DNA of 64,000 nt from Chamaea fasciata. Lineage: Eukaryota; Chordata; Aves; Passeriformes; Sylviidae. The stretch covers positions 62,001-126,000 of the forward strand of contig JARCOQ010000175.1 in NCBI GenBank assembly GCA_029207755.1, written 5' to 3'. The notes below the pieces were generated by a model. It was not told the DNA's origin. It was given only the letters and a program-made list of their open reading frames with translations, and did not search any database. This document shows, one piece after another, positions 46,105 through 57,626 of this stretch (position 1 is its first letter; each line of letters starts with the position of its first letter). Position numbers and translations under genes: made by a program.

Positions 46105-48322
46105 AGCACTAGGCGCGGCCAAACGTCGCTTTCTCACTTCCCAGCCTAAGAGAAGCACTTTCCGTGCTGCAAACAGCTTCTCTGCTTGTGGAGAGCTTGG
46201 AAACCGCGCCTAGCTGCTGTTCGCAGCAGCCTACTGCTAAACGCCGAGAAAGCACTAGGCACGGCCAAAAGGCGCTTTCTTGCTTCCCAGGCTCAGAGAA
46301 GCACTTTCCGTGCTGCAAACAGCGTCTCTGCTTGTGGAGAGCTCGGAAACAGCGCCTAGTCGCTGTTCCCAGCCAGTCTGCAGCGTGCAGCCTCCGAGAG
46401 AACTAGGCGCGGCCAAAAGGCGCTTTCTCGCTTCCCAGGCTAAGAGAAGCACTTTCCGTGCTGCAAACAGCTTCTCTGCTTGTGGAGAGCTCGAAAACAG
46501 CGCCCAGCCGCTGTTCCCAGCCAGCCTGCAGCGAAACATCGGACAAAGCACTAGGCACGGCCAAAAGGCGCTTTCTCGCTTCCCAGGATAAGAGAAGCAC
46601 TTTCCGTGCTGCAAACAGCTTCTCTGCTTGTGGAGAGCTCGGAAACAGCGCCTAGCCGCTGTTCCCAGCCAGCCTGCAGCGTGCAGCCTGCGAGAGCACT
46701 AGGCGCGGCCAAAAGGCGCTTTCTCGCTTCCCAGGCTAAGAGAAGCACTTTCCGTGCTGCAAATAGCTTCTCTGCTGGTGGAGAGCTTGGAAACCGCGCC
46801 TAGCTGCGGTTCGCAGCAGCCTGCTGCTAAACGCCGAGAAAGCACTAGGCACGGCCAAAAGGCGCTTTCTTGCTTTCCAGGCTAAGAGAAGCACTTTCCG
46901 TGCTGCAAACAGCTTCTCCGCTTGTGGAGAGCTCGGAAACAGCGCCTAGCCGCTGTTCGCAGCCAGCCTGCAGCGTGCAGCCTCCGAGAGCACTAGGCGC
47001 GGCCAAAAGGCGCTTTCTGGCTTCCCAGGCTAAGAGAAGCACTTTCCGTGCTGCAAACAGCTTCTCTGCTTGTGGAGAGCTCGGAAACAGCGCCCAGCCG
47101 CTGTTCGCAGCCAGCCTGCAGCGTGCAGCCTCCGAGAGCACGAGGCGCGGCCAAAAGGCCCTTTCTCGTTTCCCAGGATAAGAGAAGCACTTTCCGTGCT
47201 GCAAACAGCTTCTCTGCTTCTGGAGAGCTCGGAAACAGCGCCTAGCCGCTGTTCCCAGCCAGCCTGCAGCGTGCAGCCTGCGAGAGCACTAGGCGCGGCC
47301 AAAAGGCGCTTTCTCGCTTCCCAGGCTAAGATAAGCACTTTCCGTGCTGCAAACAGCTTCTCTGCTTGTGGAGAGCTCGGAAACCGCGCCTAGCCACTGC
47401 TCGCAGCCAGCCTGCAGCGTGCAGCCTCCGAGAGCACTAGGCGAGGCCAAAAGGCGCTTTCTCGCTTCCCAGGATAAGAGAAGCACTTTCCGTGCTGCAA
47501 ACAGCTTCTCTGCTTGTGGAGAGCTCGGAAAAAGCGCCTAGCCGCTGTTCGAAGCCAGCCTGCAGCGTGCAGCCTCCGAGAGCACTAGGCGCGGCCAAAA
47601 GTCGCTTTCTCACTTCCCAGCCTAAGAGAAGCACTTTCCGTGCTGCAAACAGCTTCTCTGCTTGTGGAGAGCTTGGAAACCGCGCCTAGCTGCTGTTCGC
47701 AGCAGCCTGCTGCTAAACGCCGAGAAAGCACTAGGCACGGCCAAAAGGCGCTTTCTTGCTTCCCAGGCTCAGAGAAGCACTTTCCGTGCTGCAAACAGCG
47801 TCTCTGCTTGTGGAGAGCTCGGAAACAGCGCCCAGCCGCTGTTCGCAGCCAGCCTGCAGCGTGCAGCCTCCGAGAGCACGAGGCGCGGCCAAAAGGCGCT
47901 TTCTCGTTTCCCAGGATAAGAGAAGCACTTTCCGTGCTGCAAACAGCTTCTCTGCTTGTGGAGAGCTCGGAAAAAGCGCCTAGCCGCTGTTCGCAGCCAC
48001 CCTGCAGCGTGCAGCCTCCGAGAGCACTAGGCGCGGCCAAAAGGCGCTTTCTGGCTTCCCAGGCTAAGAGAAGCACTTTCCGTGCTGCAAACAGCTTCTC
48101 TGCTTGTGGAGAGCTCGGAAACAGCGCCCAGCCGCTGTTCGCAGCCAGCCTGCAGCGTGCAGCCTCCGAGAGCACGAGGCGCGGCCAAAAGGCGCTTTCT
48201 CGCTTCCCAGGCTAAGAGAAGCACTTTCCGTGCTGCAAACAGCTTCTCTGCTTGTGGAGAGCTCGGAAACAGCGCCTAGCCGCTGTTCGCAGCCAGCCTG
48301 CAGCGTGCAGCCTCCGAGAGCA

Positions 48323-49362
48323 CGAGGCGCGGCCAAAAGGCGCTTTCTCGCTTCCCAGGCTAAGAGAAGCACTTTCCGTGCTGCAAACAGCTTCTCTGCT
48401 TGTGGAGAGCTCGGAAACCGCGCCTAGCCACTGCTCGCAGCCAGCCTGCAGCGTGCAGCCTCCGACCACACTAGGCGAGGCCAAAAGGCGCTTTCTCGCT
48501 TCCCAGGATAAGAGAAGCACTTTCCGTGCTGCAAACAGCTTCTCTGCTTGTGGAGAGCTCGGAAAAAGCGCCTAGCCGCTGTTCGCAGCCAGCCTGCAGC
48601 GTGCAGCCTCCGACAGCACGAGGCGCGGCCAAAAGGCGCTTTCTTGCTTCCCAGGATAAGAGAAGCACTTTCCGTGCTGCAAATAGCTTCTCTACTTGTG
48701 GAGGGCTCGGAAACAGCACCTAGCCGCTGTTCCCAGCCAGCCTGCAGCGTGCAGCCTCCGAGAGCACGAGGCGCGGCCAAAAGGCGCTTTTTCGCTTCCC
48801 AGGATAAGAGAAGCACTTTCCGTGCTGCAAACAGCTTCTCTGCTTGTGGAGAGCTCGGAAACTGCGCCTAGCCGCTGTTCCCAGCCAGCCTGCAGCGTGC
48901 AGCCTGCGAGAGCACTAGGCGCGGCCAAAAGGCGCTTTCTCGCTTCCCAGGCTAAGAGAAGCACTTTCCGTGCTGCAAACAGCTTCTCTGCTTGTGGAGA
49001 GCTCGGAAACCGCGCCTAGCCACTGCTCGCAGCCAGCCTGCAGCGTGCAGCCTCCGACCACACTAGGCGAGGCCAAAAGGCGCTTTCTCGCTTCCCAGGA
49101 TAAGAGAAGCACTTTCCGTGCTGCAAACAGCTTCTCTGCTTGTGGAGAGCTCGGAAAAAGCGCCTAGCCGCTGTTCGCAGCCAGCCTGCAGCGTGCAGCC
49201 TCCGACAGCACGAGGCGCGGCCAAAAGGCGCTTTCTCGCTTCCCAGGATAAGAGAAGCACTTTCCGTGCTGCAAATAGCTTCTCTACTTGTGGAGGGCTC
49301 GGAAACAGCACCTAGCCGCTGTTCCCAGCCAGCCTGCAGCGTGCAGCCTCCGAGAGCACTAG
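48323..49362. repeat. Four-monomer tandem duplication (592 bp)
   Basis: The block 48,323-48,770 recurs at 48,915-49,362 with an offset of exactly 592, four full 148-bp monomers with no short variant. Both carry the CCGACCACACTAGGCGAGG monomer, the GGAAAAAGCGCC monomer, CCGACAGCACGAGG and TCTCTACTTGTGGAGGG. They part after CCGAGAGCAC, with CGAGG in the first and TAGG in the second. Confidence 0.82.
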
Positions 49363-49399
49363 GCGCGGCCAAAAGTCGCTTTCTCACTTCCCAGCCTAA

Positions 49400-50500
49400 G
49401 AGAAGCACGTTCCGTGCTGCAAACAGCTTCTGTGCTTGTGGAGAGCTCGGAAACAGCGCCTAGCCGCTGTTCTCAGCCAGCCTGCAGCGTGCAGCCTCCG
49501 AGAGCACTAGGCGCGGCCAAAAGGCGCTTTCTGGCTTCCCAGGCTAAGAGAAGCACTTTCCGTGCTGCAAACAGCTTCTGTGCTTGTGGAGAGCTCGGAA
49601 ACAGCGCCTAGCCGCTGTTCCCAGCCAGCCTGCAGCGTGCAGCCTGCGAGAGCACTAGGCGCGGCCAAAAGGCGCTTTCTCGCTTCCCAGGCTAAGAGAA
49701 GCACTTTCCGTGCTGCAAACAGCTTCTCTGCTAGTGGAGAGCTTGGAAACCGCGCCTAGCTGCTGTTCGCAGCAGCCTGCTGCTAAACGCCGAGAAAGCA
49801 CTAGGCACGGCCAAAAGGCGCTTTCTTGCTTCCCAGGCTCAGAGAAGCACTTTCCGTGCTGCAAACAGCGTCTCTGCTTGTGGAGAGCTCGGAAACAGCG
49901 CCTAGTCGCTGTTCCCAGCCAGTCTGCAGCGTGTAGCCTCCGAGAGAACTAGGCGCGGCCAAAAAACGCTTTCTCGCTTCCCAGGCTAAGAGAAGCACTT
50001 TCCGTGCTGCAAACAGCTTCTCTGCTTGTGGAGAGCTCGAAAACAGCGCCCAGCCGCTGTTCCCAGCCAGCCTGCAGCGAAACATCGGACAAAGCACTAG
50101 GCACGGCCAAAAGGCGCTTTCTCGCTTCCCAGGATAAGAGAAGCACTTTCCGTCCTGCAAACAGCTTCTCTGCTTGTGGAGAGCTCGGAAACAGCGCCTA
50201 GCCGCTGTTCCCAGCCAGCCTGCAGCGTGCAGCCTGCGAGAGCACTAGGCGCGGCCAAAAGGCGCTTTCTCGCTTCCCAGGCTAAGAGAAGCACTTTCCG
50301 TGCTGCAAATAGCTTCTCTGCTTGTGGAGAGCTTGGAAAACGCGCCTAGGTGCTGTTCGCAGCAGCCTTCTGCTAAACGCCGAGAAAGCACTAGGCACGG
50401 CCAAAAGGCGCTTTCTCGCTTCCCAGGATAAGAGAAGCACTTTCCGTGCTGCAAACAGCTTCTCTGCTTGTGGAGAGCTCGGAAACAGCGCCTAGCCGCT
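49400..50500. repeat. Family 2 block repeated inside Family 3
   Basis: This end of the Family 2 domain recurs at about 54,717-55,817 with an offset of 5,317 (36 monomer positions). Shared marks are GTCGCTTTCTCACTTCCCAG, AGCTTCTGTGCTTGTGG, GCTCAGAGAAGC, CCGTCCTGCAAACAG and GGAAAACGCGCCTAGGTGC. A further partial copy starts at about 63,390 and runs off the window end. It is therefore part of the Family 3 long-period unit and not only a border. Confidence 0.78.
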
Positions 50501-51868
50501 GTTCGCTGCCAGCCTGCAGCGTACAGCCTCCGAGAGCACTAGGAGCGGCCAAAAGGCGCTTTCTCGCTTCCCAGGCTAAGAGAAGCACTTTCCGTGCTGC
50601 AAACAGCTTCTCCGCTTGTGGAGAGCTTGGAAACCGCGCCTAGCTGCTGTTCGCAGCCAGCCTACTGCGAAACGCCGAGAAAGCACTAGGCACGGCCAAA
50701 AGGCGCTTTCTTGCTTCCCAGGCTAAGAGAAGCACTTTCCGTGCTGCAAACAGCTTCTGTGCTTATGGAGAGCTCGGAAACAGCGCCTAGCCGCGGTTCG
50801 CAGCCAGCCTGCAGCGTGCGGCCTCCGAGAGCACTAGGCGCGGCCAAAAGGCGCTTTCTCGCTTCCCAGGCTAAGAGAAGCACTTTCCGTGCTGCAAACA
50901 ACTTCTCTGCTTGTGGAGAGCTTGGAAAACGCGCCTAGGTGCTGTTCGCAGCCAGCCTGCTGCGAAACGCCGGAGAAAGCACTAGGCGCGGCAAAAAAAA
51001 CGCTTTCTCGCTTTCCAGGCTATGAGAAGCACTTTCCGTGCTGCAAACAGCTTCTCTGGTTGTGAAGAGCTCGGAAACAGCGCCTAGCCGCTGTTCGCAG
51101 CCAGCCTGCAGCGTGCAGCCTCCGAGAGCACTAGGCACGGCCAAAAGGCGCTTCCTGGCTTCCCAGGATAAGAGAAGCACTTTCCGTGCTGCAAACAGCT
51201 TCTCTGCTTGTGAAGAGATCGGAAACCGCGCTTAGCCACTGCTCGCAGCCAGCCTGCAGCGTGCAGCCTCCAAGAGCACTAGGCGCGGCCAAAAGGCGCT
51301 TTCTCGCTTCCCAGGCTAAGAGAAGCACTTTCCGTGCTACAAACAGCTTCTCTGCTTGTGGAGAGCTTGGAAAACGCGCCTAGGTGCTGTTCGCAGCAGC
51401 CTTCTGCTAAACCCCGAGAAAGCACTAGGCACGGCCAAAAGGCGCTTTCTCGCTTCCCAGGCTAAGAGAAGCACTTTCCGTGCTGCAAACAGCTTCTCTG
51501 CTTATGGAGAGCTCGGAAACAGCGCCTAGCCGCTGTTCGCAGCCAGCCTGCAGCGTGCAGCCTCCGAGAGCACTAGGCGCGGCAAAAAAACGCTTTCTCG
51601 CTTCCCAGGCTAAGAGAAGCACTTTCCGTGCTGCAAACAGCTTCTCTGCTTGTGGAGAGCTCGGAAACAGCGCCCAGACGCTGTTCCCAGCCAGCCTGCA
51701 GCGAAACATCGGAAAAAGCACTAGGCACGGCCAAAAGGCGCTTTCTGGCTTCCCAGGCTAAGAGAAGCACTTTCCGTGCTGCAAACAGCTTCTCTGCTTG
51801 TGGAGAGCTCGGAAACAGCGCCTAGCCGCTACTCGCAGCCAGCCTGCAGCGTGCAGCCTCCGAGAGCA

Positions 51869-54430
51869 CTAGGCGCGGCCAAAAGGCGCTTTCTCGCTTT
51901 CCAGGCTAAGAGAAGCACTTTCCGTGCTGCAAACAGCTTCTCTGCTTGTGGAGAGCTCGGAAACAGCACCTAGCCGCTGTTCCCAGCCAGCCTGCAGCGT
52001 GCAGCCTCCGAGAGCACTAGGGGCGGCAAAAAAACGCTTTCTCGCTTCCCAGGCTAAGAGAAGCACTTTCCGTGCTGCAAACAGCTTCTCTGCTTGTGGA
52101 GAGCTCGGAAACAGCGCCCAGCCGCTGTTCCCAGCCAGCCTGCAGCGTGCAGCCTCCGAGAGCACTAGGCGCGGCTAAAAGGGGCTTTCTCGCTTCCCAG
52201 GCTAAGAGAAGCACTTTCCGTGCTGCAAACAGCTTCTGTGCTTATGGAGAGCTCGGAAACAGCGCCTAGCCGCGGTTCGCAGCCAGCCTGCAGCGTGCGG
52301 CCTCCGAGAGCACTAGGCGCGGCCAAAAGGCGCTTTCTCGCTTCCCAGGCTAAGAGAAGCACTTTCCGTGCTGCAAACAACTTCTCTGCTTGTGGAGAGC
52401 TTGGAAAACGCGCCTAGGTGCTGTTCGCAGCCAGCCTTCTGCTAAACGCCGAGAAAGCACTAGGCACGGCCAAAAGGCGCTTTCTCGCTTCCCAGGCTAA
52501 GAGAAGCACTTTCCGTGCTGCAAACAGCTTCTCTGCTTGTGGAGAGCTCGGAAACCGCGCCTAGCCGCTGTTCGTAGCCAGCCTGCTGCGAAACGCTGGA
52601 GAAAGCACTAGGCGCGGCAAAAAAACGCTTTCTCGCTTTCCAGGCTATGAGAAGCACTTTCCGTGCTGCAAACAGCTTCTCTGGTTGTGAAGAGCTCGGA
52701 AACCGCGCCTAGCCACTGCTCGCAGCCAGCCTGCAGCGTGCAGCCTCCGAGAGAACTAGGCGCGGCCAAAAGGCGCTTTCTCGCTTCCCAGGTTAAGAGA
52801 AGCACTTTCCGTGCTGCAAACAGCTTCTCTGCTTGTGGAGAGCTCGGAAAACGCGCCTAGGTGCTGTTCGCAGCCAGCCTGCAGCGTGCAGCCTCCGAGA
52901 GCACTAGGCACGGCCAAAAGGCGCTTTCTGGCTTCCCAGGATAAGAGAAGCACTTTCCGTGCTGCAAACAGCTTCTCTGCTTGTGGAGAGCTCGGAAACA
53001 GCGCCTAGGCGCTGTTCGCTGCCAGCCTGCAGCGTACAGCCTCCGAGAGCACTAGGAGCAACCAAAAGGCGCTTTCTCGCTTCCCAGGCTAAGAGAAGCA
53101 CTTTCCGTGCTGCAAACAGCTTCTCCGCTTGTGGAGAGCTAGGAAACCGCGCCTAGCTGCTGTTCGCAGCCAGCCTACTGCGAAACGCCGAGAAAGCACT
53201 AGGCACGGCCAAAAGGCGCTTTCTTGCTTCCCAGGCTAAGAGAAGCACTTTCCGTGCTGCAAACAGCTTCTCTGCTTGTGGAAAGCTCGGAAACAGCGCC
53301 TAGCCGCTGTTCCCAGCCAGCCTGCAGCGTGCAGCCTCCGAGAGCACTAGGCGCGGCAAAAAAACGCTTTCTGGCTTCCCAGGCTAAGAGAAGCACTTTC
53401 CGTGCTGCAAAAAGCTTCTCTGCTTGTGGAGAGCTCGGAAACAGCACGTAGCCGCTGTTCCCAAGCAGCCTGCAGCGTGCAGCCTCCGAGAGCACTAGGG
53501 GCGGCCAAAAGGCGCTTTCTGGATTCCCAGGCTAAGAGAAGCACTTTCCGTGCTTCAAACAGCTTCTCTGCTTGTGGAGAGCTCGGAAACAGCGCCTAGC
53601 CGCTGTTCCCAGCCAGCCTGCAGCGTGCAGCCTCCGAGAGCACTAGGCGCGGCAAAAAAACGCTTTCTCGCTTCCCAGGCTAAGAGAAGCACTTTCCGTG
53701 CTGCAAACAGCTTCTCTGCTTGTGAAGAGCTCGGAATCCGCGCTTATCCACTGCTCGCAGCCAGCCTGCAGCGTGCAGCCTCCAAGAGCACTAGGCGCGG
53801 CCAAAAGGCGCTTTCTCGCTTCCCAGGCTAAGAGAAGCACTTTCCGTGCTACAAACAGCTTCTCTGCTTGTGGAGAGCTTGGAAAACGCGCCTAGGTGCT
53901 GTTCGCAGCAGCCTTCTGCTAAACGCCGAGAAAGCCCTAGGCACGGCCAAAAGGCGCTTTCTCGCTTCCCAGGCTAAGAGAAGCACTTTCCGTGCTGCAA
54001 ACAGCTTCTCTGATTGTGGAGAGCTCGGAAACAGCGCCTAGCCGCTGTTCGCAGCCAGCCTGCAGCGTGCAGCCTCCGAGAGCACTAGGCGCGGCAAAAA
54101 AACGCTTTCTCGCTTCCCAGGCTAAGAGAAGCACTTTCCGTGCTGCAAACAGCTTCTCTGCTTGTGGAGAGCTCGGAAACAGCGCCCAGACGCTGTTCCC
54201 AGAGAGCCTGCAGCGAAACATCGGAAAAAGCACTAGGCACGGCCAAAAGGCGCTTTCTGGCTTCCCAGGCTAAGAGAAGCACTTTCCGTGCTGCAAACAG
54301 CTTCTCTGCTTGTAGAGAGCTCGGAAACCGTGCCTAGCTGCTGTTCGCAGCCAGCCTGCAGCGTGCAGCCTCCGAGAGCACTAGGTGTGGCCAAAAGGCG
54401 CTTTCTCGCTTCCCAGGCTAAGAGAAGCAC
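51869..54430. repeat. Family 3 long-period copy, partner of about 57,775-60,337
   Basis: Monomers occur in the same order at an offset of 5,906 (5,907 after an 8-A run near 60,002). Marks kept include GGGCGGC in CACTAGGGGCGGC, GGCTAAAAGGGGC, GCACGTAGCCGC, CCCAAGCAGCC, GGATTCCCAGG and GGAATCCGCGCTTATCC. Differences are few, for example CTAGGAGCAACC (53,053) against CTAGGAGCGGCC (58,958) and CTTCAAAC (53,553) against CTGCAAAC (59,459). Confidence 0.8.
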
Positions 54431-57400
54431 TTTCCGTGCTGCAAACAGCTTCCCTGCTTGTGGAAAGCTTGGAAACAGCGCCTAGCTGCTGTTCGCAGCC
54501 AGCCTTCTGCGAAACGCCGAGAAAGCACTAGGCACGGCCAAAAGGCGCTTTCTTGCTTCCAAAGATAAGAGAAGCACTTTCCGTGCTGCAAACAGCTTCT
54601 CTGCTTGTGGAGAGCTCGGAAACAGCACCTAGCCGCTGTTCCCAGCCAGCCTGCAGCGTGCAGCCTCCGAGAGCACTAGGCGCGGCCAAAAGTCGCTTTC
54701 TCACTTCCCAGCCTAAGAGAAGCACGTTCCGTGCTGCAAACAGCTTCTGTGCTTGTGGAGAGCTCGGAAACAGCGCCTAGCCGCTGTTCTCAGCCAGCCT
54801 GCAGCGTGCAGCCTCCGAGAGCACTAGGCGCGGCCAAAAGGCGCTTTCTGGCTTCCCAGGCTAAGAGAAACACTTTCCGTGCTGCAAACAGCTTCTGTGC
54901 TTGTGGAGAGCTCGGAAACAGCGCCTAGCCGCTGTTCCCAGCCAGCCTGCAGCGTGCAGCCTGCGAGAGCACTAGGCGCGGCCAAAAGGCGCTTTCTCGC
55001 TTCCCAGGCTAAGAGAAGCACTTTCCGTGCTGCAAACAGCTTCTCTGCTAGTGGAGAGCTTGGAAACCGCGCCTAGCTGCTGTTCGCAGCAGCCTGCTGC
55101 TAAACGCCGAGAAAGCACTAGGCACGGCCAAACGGCGCTTTCTTGCTTCCCAGGCTCAGAGAAGCACTTTCCGTGCTGCAAACAGCCTCTCTGCTTGTGG
55201 AGAGCTCGGAAACAGCTCCTAGTCGCTGTTCCCAGCCAGTCTGCAGCGTGCAGCCTCCGAGAGAACTAGGCGCGGCCAAAAAACGCTTTCTCGCTTCCCA
55301 GGCTAAGAGAAGCACTTTCCGTGCTGCAAACAGCTTCTCTGCTTGTGGAGAGCTCGAAAACAGCGCCCAGCCGCTGTTCCCAGCCAGCCTGCAGCGAAAC
55401 ATCGGACAAAGCACTAGGCACGGCCAAAAGGCGCTTTCTCGCTTCCCAGGATAAGAGAAGCACTTTCCGTCCTGCAAACAGCTTCTCTGCTTGTGGAGAG
55501 CTCGGAAACAGCGCCTAGCCGCTGTTCCCAGCCAGCCTGCAGCGTGCAGCCTGCGAGAGCACTAGGCGCGGCCAAAAGGCGCTTTCTCGCTTCCCAGGCT
55601 AAGAGAAGCACTTTCCGTGCTGCAAATAGCTTCTCTGCTTGTGGAGAGCTTGGAAAACGCGCCTAGGTGCTGTTCGCAGCAGCCTTCTGCTAAACGCCGA
55701 GAAAGCACTAGGCACGGCCAAAAGGCGCTTTCTCGCTTCCCAGGATAAGAGAAGCACTTTCCGTGCTGCAAACAGCTTCTCTGCTTGTGGAGAGCTCGGA
55801 AACAGCGCCTAGCCGCTGTTCGCAGCCAGCCTGCAGCGTGCAGCCTCCGAGAGCACTAGGCGCGGCAAAAAAACGATTTCTCGCTTCCCAGGCTAAGAGA
55901 AGCACTTTCCGTGCTGCAAACAGCTTCTCTGCTTGTGGAGAGCTCGGAAACAGCGCCTAGCCGCTGTTCGCTGCCAGCCTGCAGCGTACAGCCTCCGAGA
56001 GCACTAGGAGCGGCCAAAAGGCGCTTTCTCGCTTCCCAGGCTAAGAGAAGCACTTTCCGTGCTGCAAACAGCTTCTCCGCTTGTGGAGAGCTTGGAAACC
56101 GGGCCTAGCTGCTGTTCGCAGCCAGCCTACTGCGAAACGCCGAGAAAGCACTAGGCACGGCCAAAAGGCGCTTTCTTGCTTCCCAGGCTAAGAGAAGCAC
56201 TTTCCGTGCTGCAAACAGCTTCTGTGCTTATGGAGAGCTCGGAAACAGCGCCTAGCCGCGGTTCGCAGCCAGCCTGCAGCGTGCGGCCTCCGAGAGCACT
56301 AGGCGCGGCCAAAAGGCGCTTTCTCGCTTCCCAGGCTAAGAGAAGCACTTTCCGGGCTGCAAACAACTTCTCTGCTTGTGGAGAGCTTGGAAAACGCGCC
56401 TAGGTGCTGTTCGCAGCCAGCCTTCTGCTAAACGCCGAGAGCACTAGGCACGGCCAAAAGGCGCTTTCTCGCTTCCCAGGCTAAGAGAAGCACTTTCCGT
56501 GCTGCAAACAGCTTCTCTGCTTGTGGAGAGCTCGGAAACCGCGCCTAGCCGCTGTTCGTAGCCAGCCTGCTGCGAAACGCCAGAGAAAGCACTAGGCGCG
56601 GCAAAAAAAACGCTTTCTCGCTTTCCAGGCTATGAGAAGCACTTTCCGTGCTGCAAACAGCTTCTCTGGTTGTGAAGAGCTCGGAAACAGCGCCTAGCCG
56701 CTGTTCGCAGCCAGCCTGCAGCGTGCAGCCTCCGAGAGCACTAGGCACGGCCAAAAGGCGCTTCCTGGCTTCCCAGGATAAGAGAAGCACTTTCCGTGCT
56801 GCAAACAGCTTCTCTGCTTGTGAAGAGATCGGAAACCGCGCTTAACCACTGCTCGCAGCCAGCCTGCAGCGTGCAGCCTCCAAGAGCACTAGGCGCGGCC
56901 AAAAGGCGCTTTCTCGCTTCCCAGGCTAAGAGAAGCACTTTCCGTGCTACAAACAGCTTCTCTGCTTGTGGAGAGCTTGGAAAACGCGCCTAGGTGCTGT
57001 TCGCAGCAGCCTTCTGCTAAACCCCGAGAAAGCACTAGGCACGGCCAAAAGGCGCTTTCTCGCTTCCCAGGCTAAGAGAAGCACTTTCCGTGCTGCAAAC
57101 AGCTTCTCTGCTTGTGGAGAGCTCGGAAACAGCGCCTAGCCGCTGTTCGCAGCCAGCCTGCAGCGTGCAGCCTCCGAGAGCACTAGGCGCGGCAAAAAAA
57201 CGCTTTCTCGCTTCCCAGGCTAAGAGAAGCACTTTCCGTGCTGCAAACAGCTTCTCTGCTTGTGGAGAGCTCGGAAACAGCGCCCAGACGCTGTTCCCAG
57301 CCAGCCTGCAGCGAAACATCGGAAAAAGCACTAGGCACGGCCAAAAGGCGCTTTCTGGCTTCCCAGGCTAAGAGAAGCACTTTCCGTGCTGCAAACAGCT

Positions 57401-57478
57401 TCTCTGCTTGTGGAGAGCTCGGAAACAGCGCCTAGCCGCTACTCGCAGCCAGCCTGCAGCGTGCAGCCTCCGAGAGCA

Positions 57479-57626
57479 CTAGGCGCGGCCAAAAGGCGCT
57501 TTCTCGCTTCCCAGGCTAAGAGAAGCACTTTCCGTGCTGCAAACAGCTTCTCTGCTTGTGGAGAGCTCGGAAACAGCGCCTAGCCGCTGTTCCCAGCCTG
57601 CCTGCAGCGTGCCGCCGGACAAAGCA
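57479..57626 (+). repeat. Reference 148-bp monomer
   Basis: This monomer is chosen as a worked example because its first two thirds match the consensus. It starts at CTAGGCGC (57479-57486) and the next CTAGG begins at 57627, exactly 148 bp later. Landmarks in order are an A-rich GGCCAAAAGGCGC block, a pyrimidine-rich CTTTCTCGCTTCCC block, the inverted repeat pair at 57519-57553, a SacI-type palindrome GAGCTC at 57563-57568, and a 7-bp hairpin at 57572-57591. The motif GCGCCTAG at 57576-57583 is the exact reverse complement of the CTAGGCGC that opens the monomer, so the two can pair across about 90 bp. The last third carries a GTGCCGCCGGAC variant segment in place of the standard one. Confidence 0.95.
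57519..57553. repeat. Nested inverted repeat in monomer centre
   Basis: AGAGAAGC at 57519-57526 and GCTTCTCT at 57546-57553 are exact reverse complements 19 bp apart. Inside and partly overlapping them, AGCAC (57524-57528) and GTGCT (57534-57538) form a second stem with a 5-base TTTCC loop. The two stems share a few bases and therefore compete or branch. The arrangement is conserved in most monomers of the window, with point changes in some (for example the AAACAC for AAGCAC change near 1695). Such dyads favour cruciform or hairpin extrusion in DNA, or a folded RNA if transcribed; neither is shown here. Confidence 0.9.

Larger units (their letters stand above)
33140..50230. repeat. Family 2 satellite domain, second block
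   Basis: This block uses the same monomer set as the first Family 2 block but with irregular unit sizes. The GGCTCAGAGAAGC marker monomer recurs at spacings of about 1,330 bp (9 monomers), 2,364 (16), 1,476 (10), 884 (6) and 2,070 (14). Markers are GCTGGTGGAGAGCTTGG, GAGCTCGAAAACAGC, GCTTCTTAGGCTAAG, GGCCAAAAGGGGCTTTC and TTCTGGAGAGCTTGGTAACC. Apart from the left edge, length errors are rare (CTGCACAACAGC near 35,827, GGCCCAAAAGGCG near 36,071, GCACTTAGGCG near 43,891). The right border with Family 3 is gradual and free of indel clusters. Confidence 0.78.

Noticed and set aside
47585..48215. Overlapping open frames of 196 (minus) and 191 (plus) residues
   Set aside because: Both strands are open over the same DNA, as elsewhere in the array. 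The sequence is ordinary Family 2 monomers, and the length is due to a chance run of monomers in which the CTAG stop is mutated to CGAG or CCAG.
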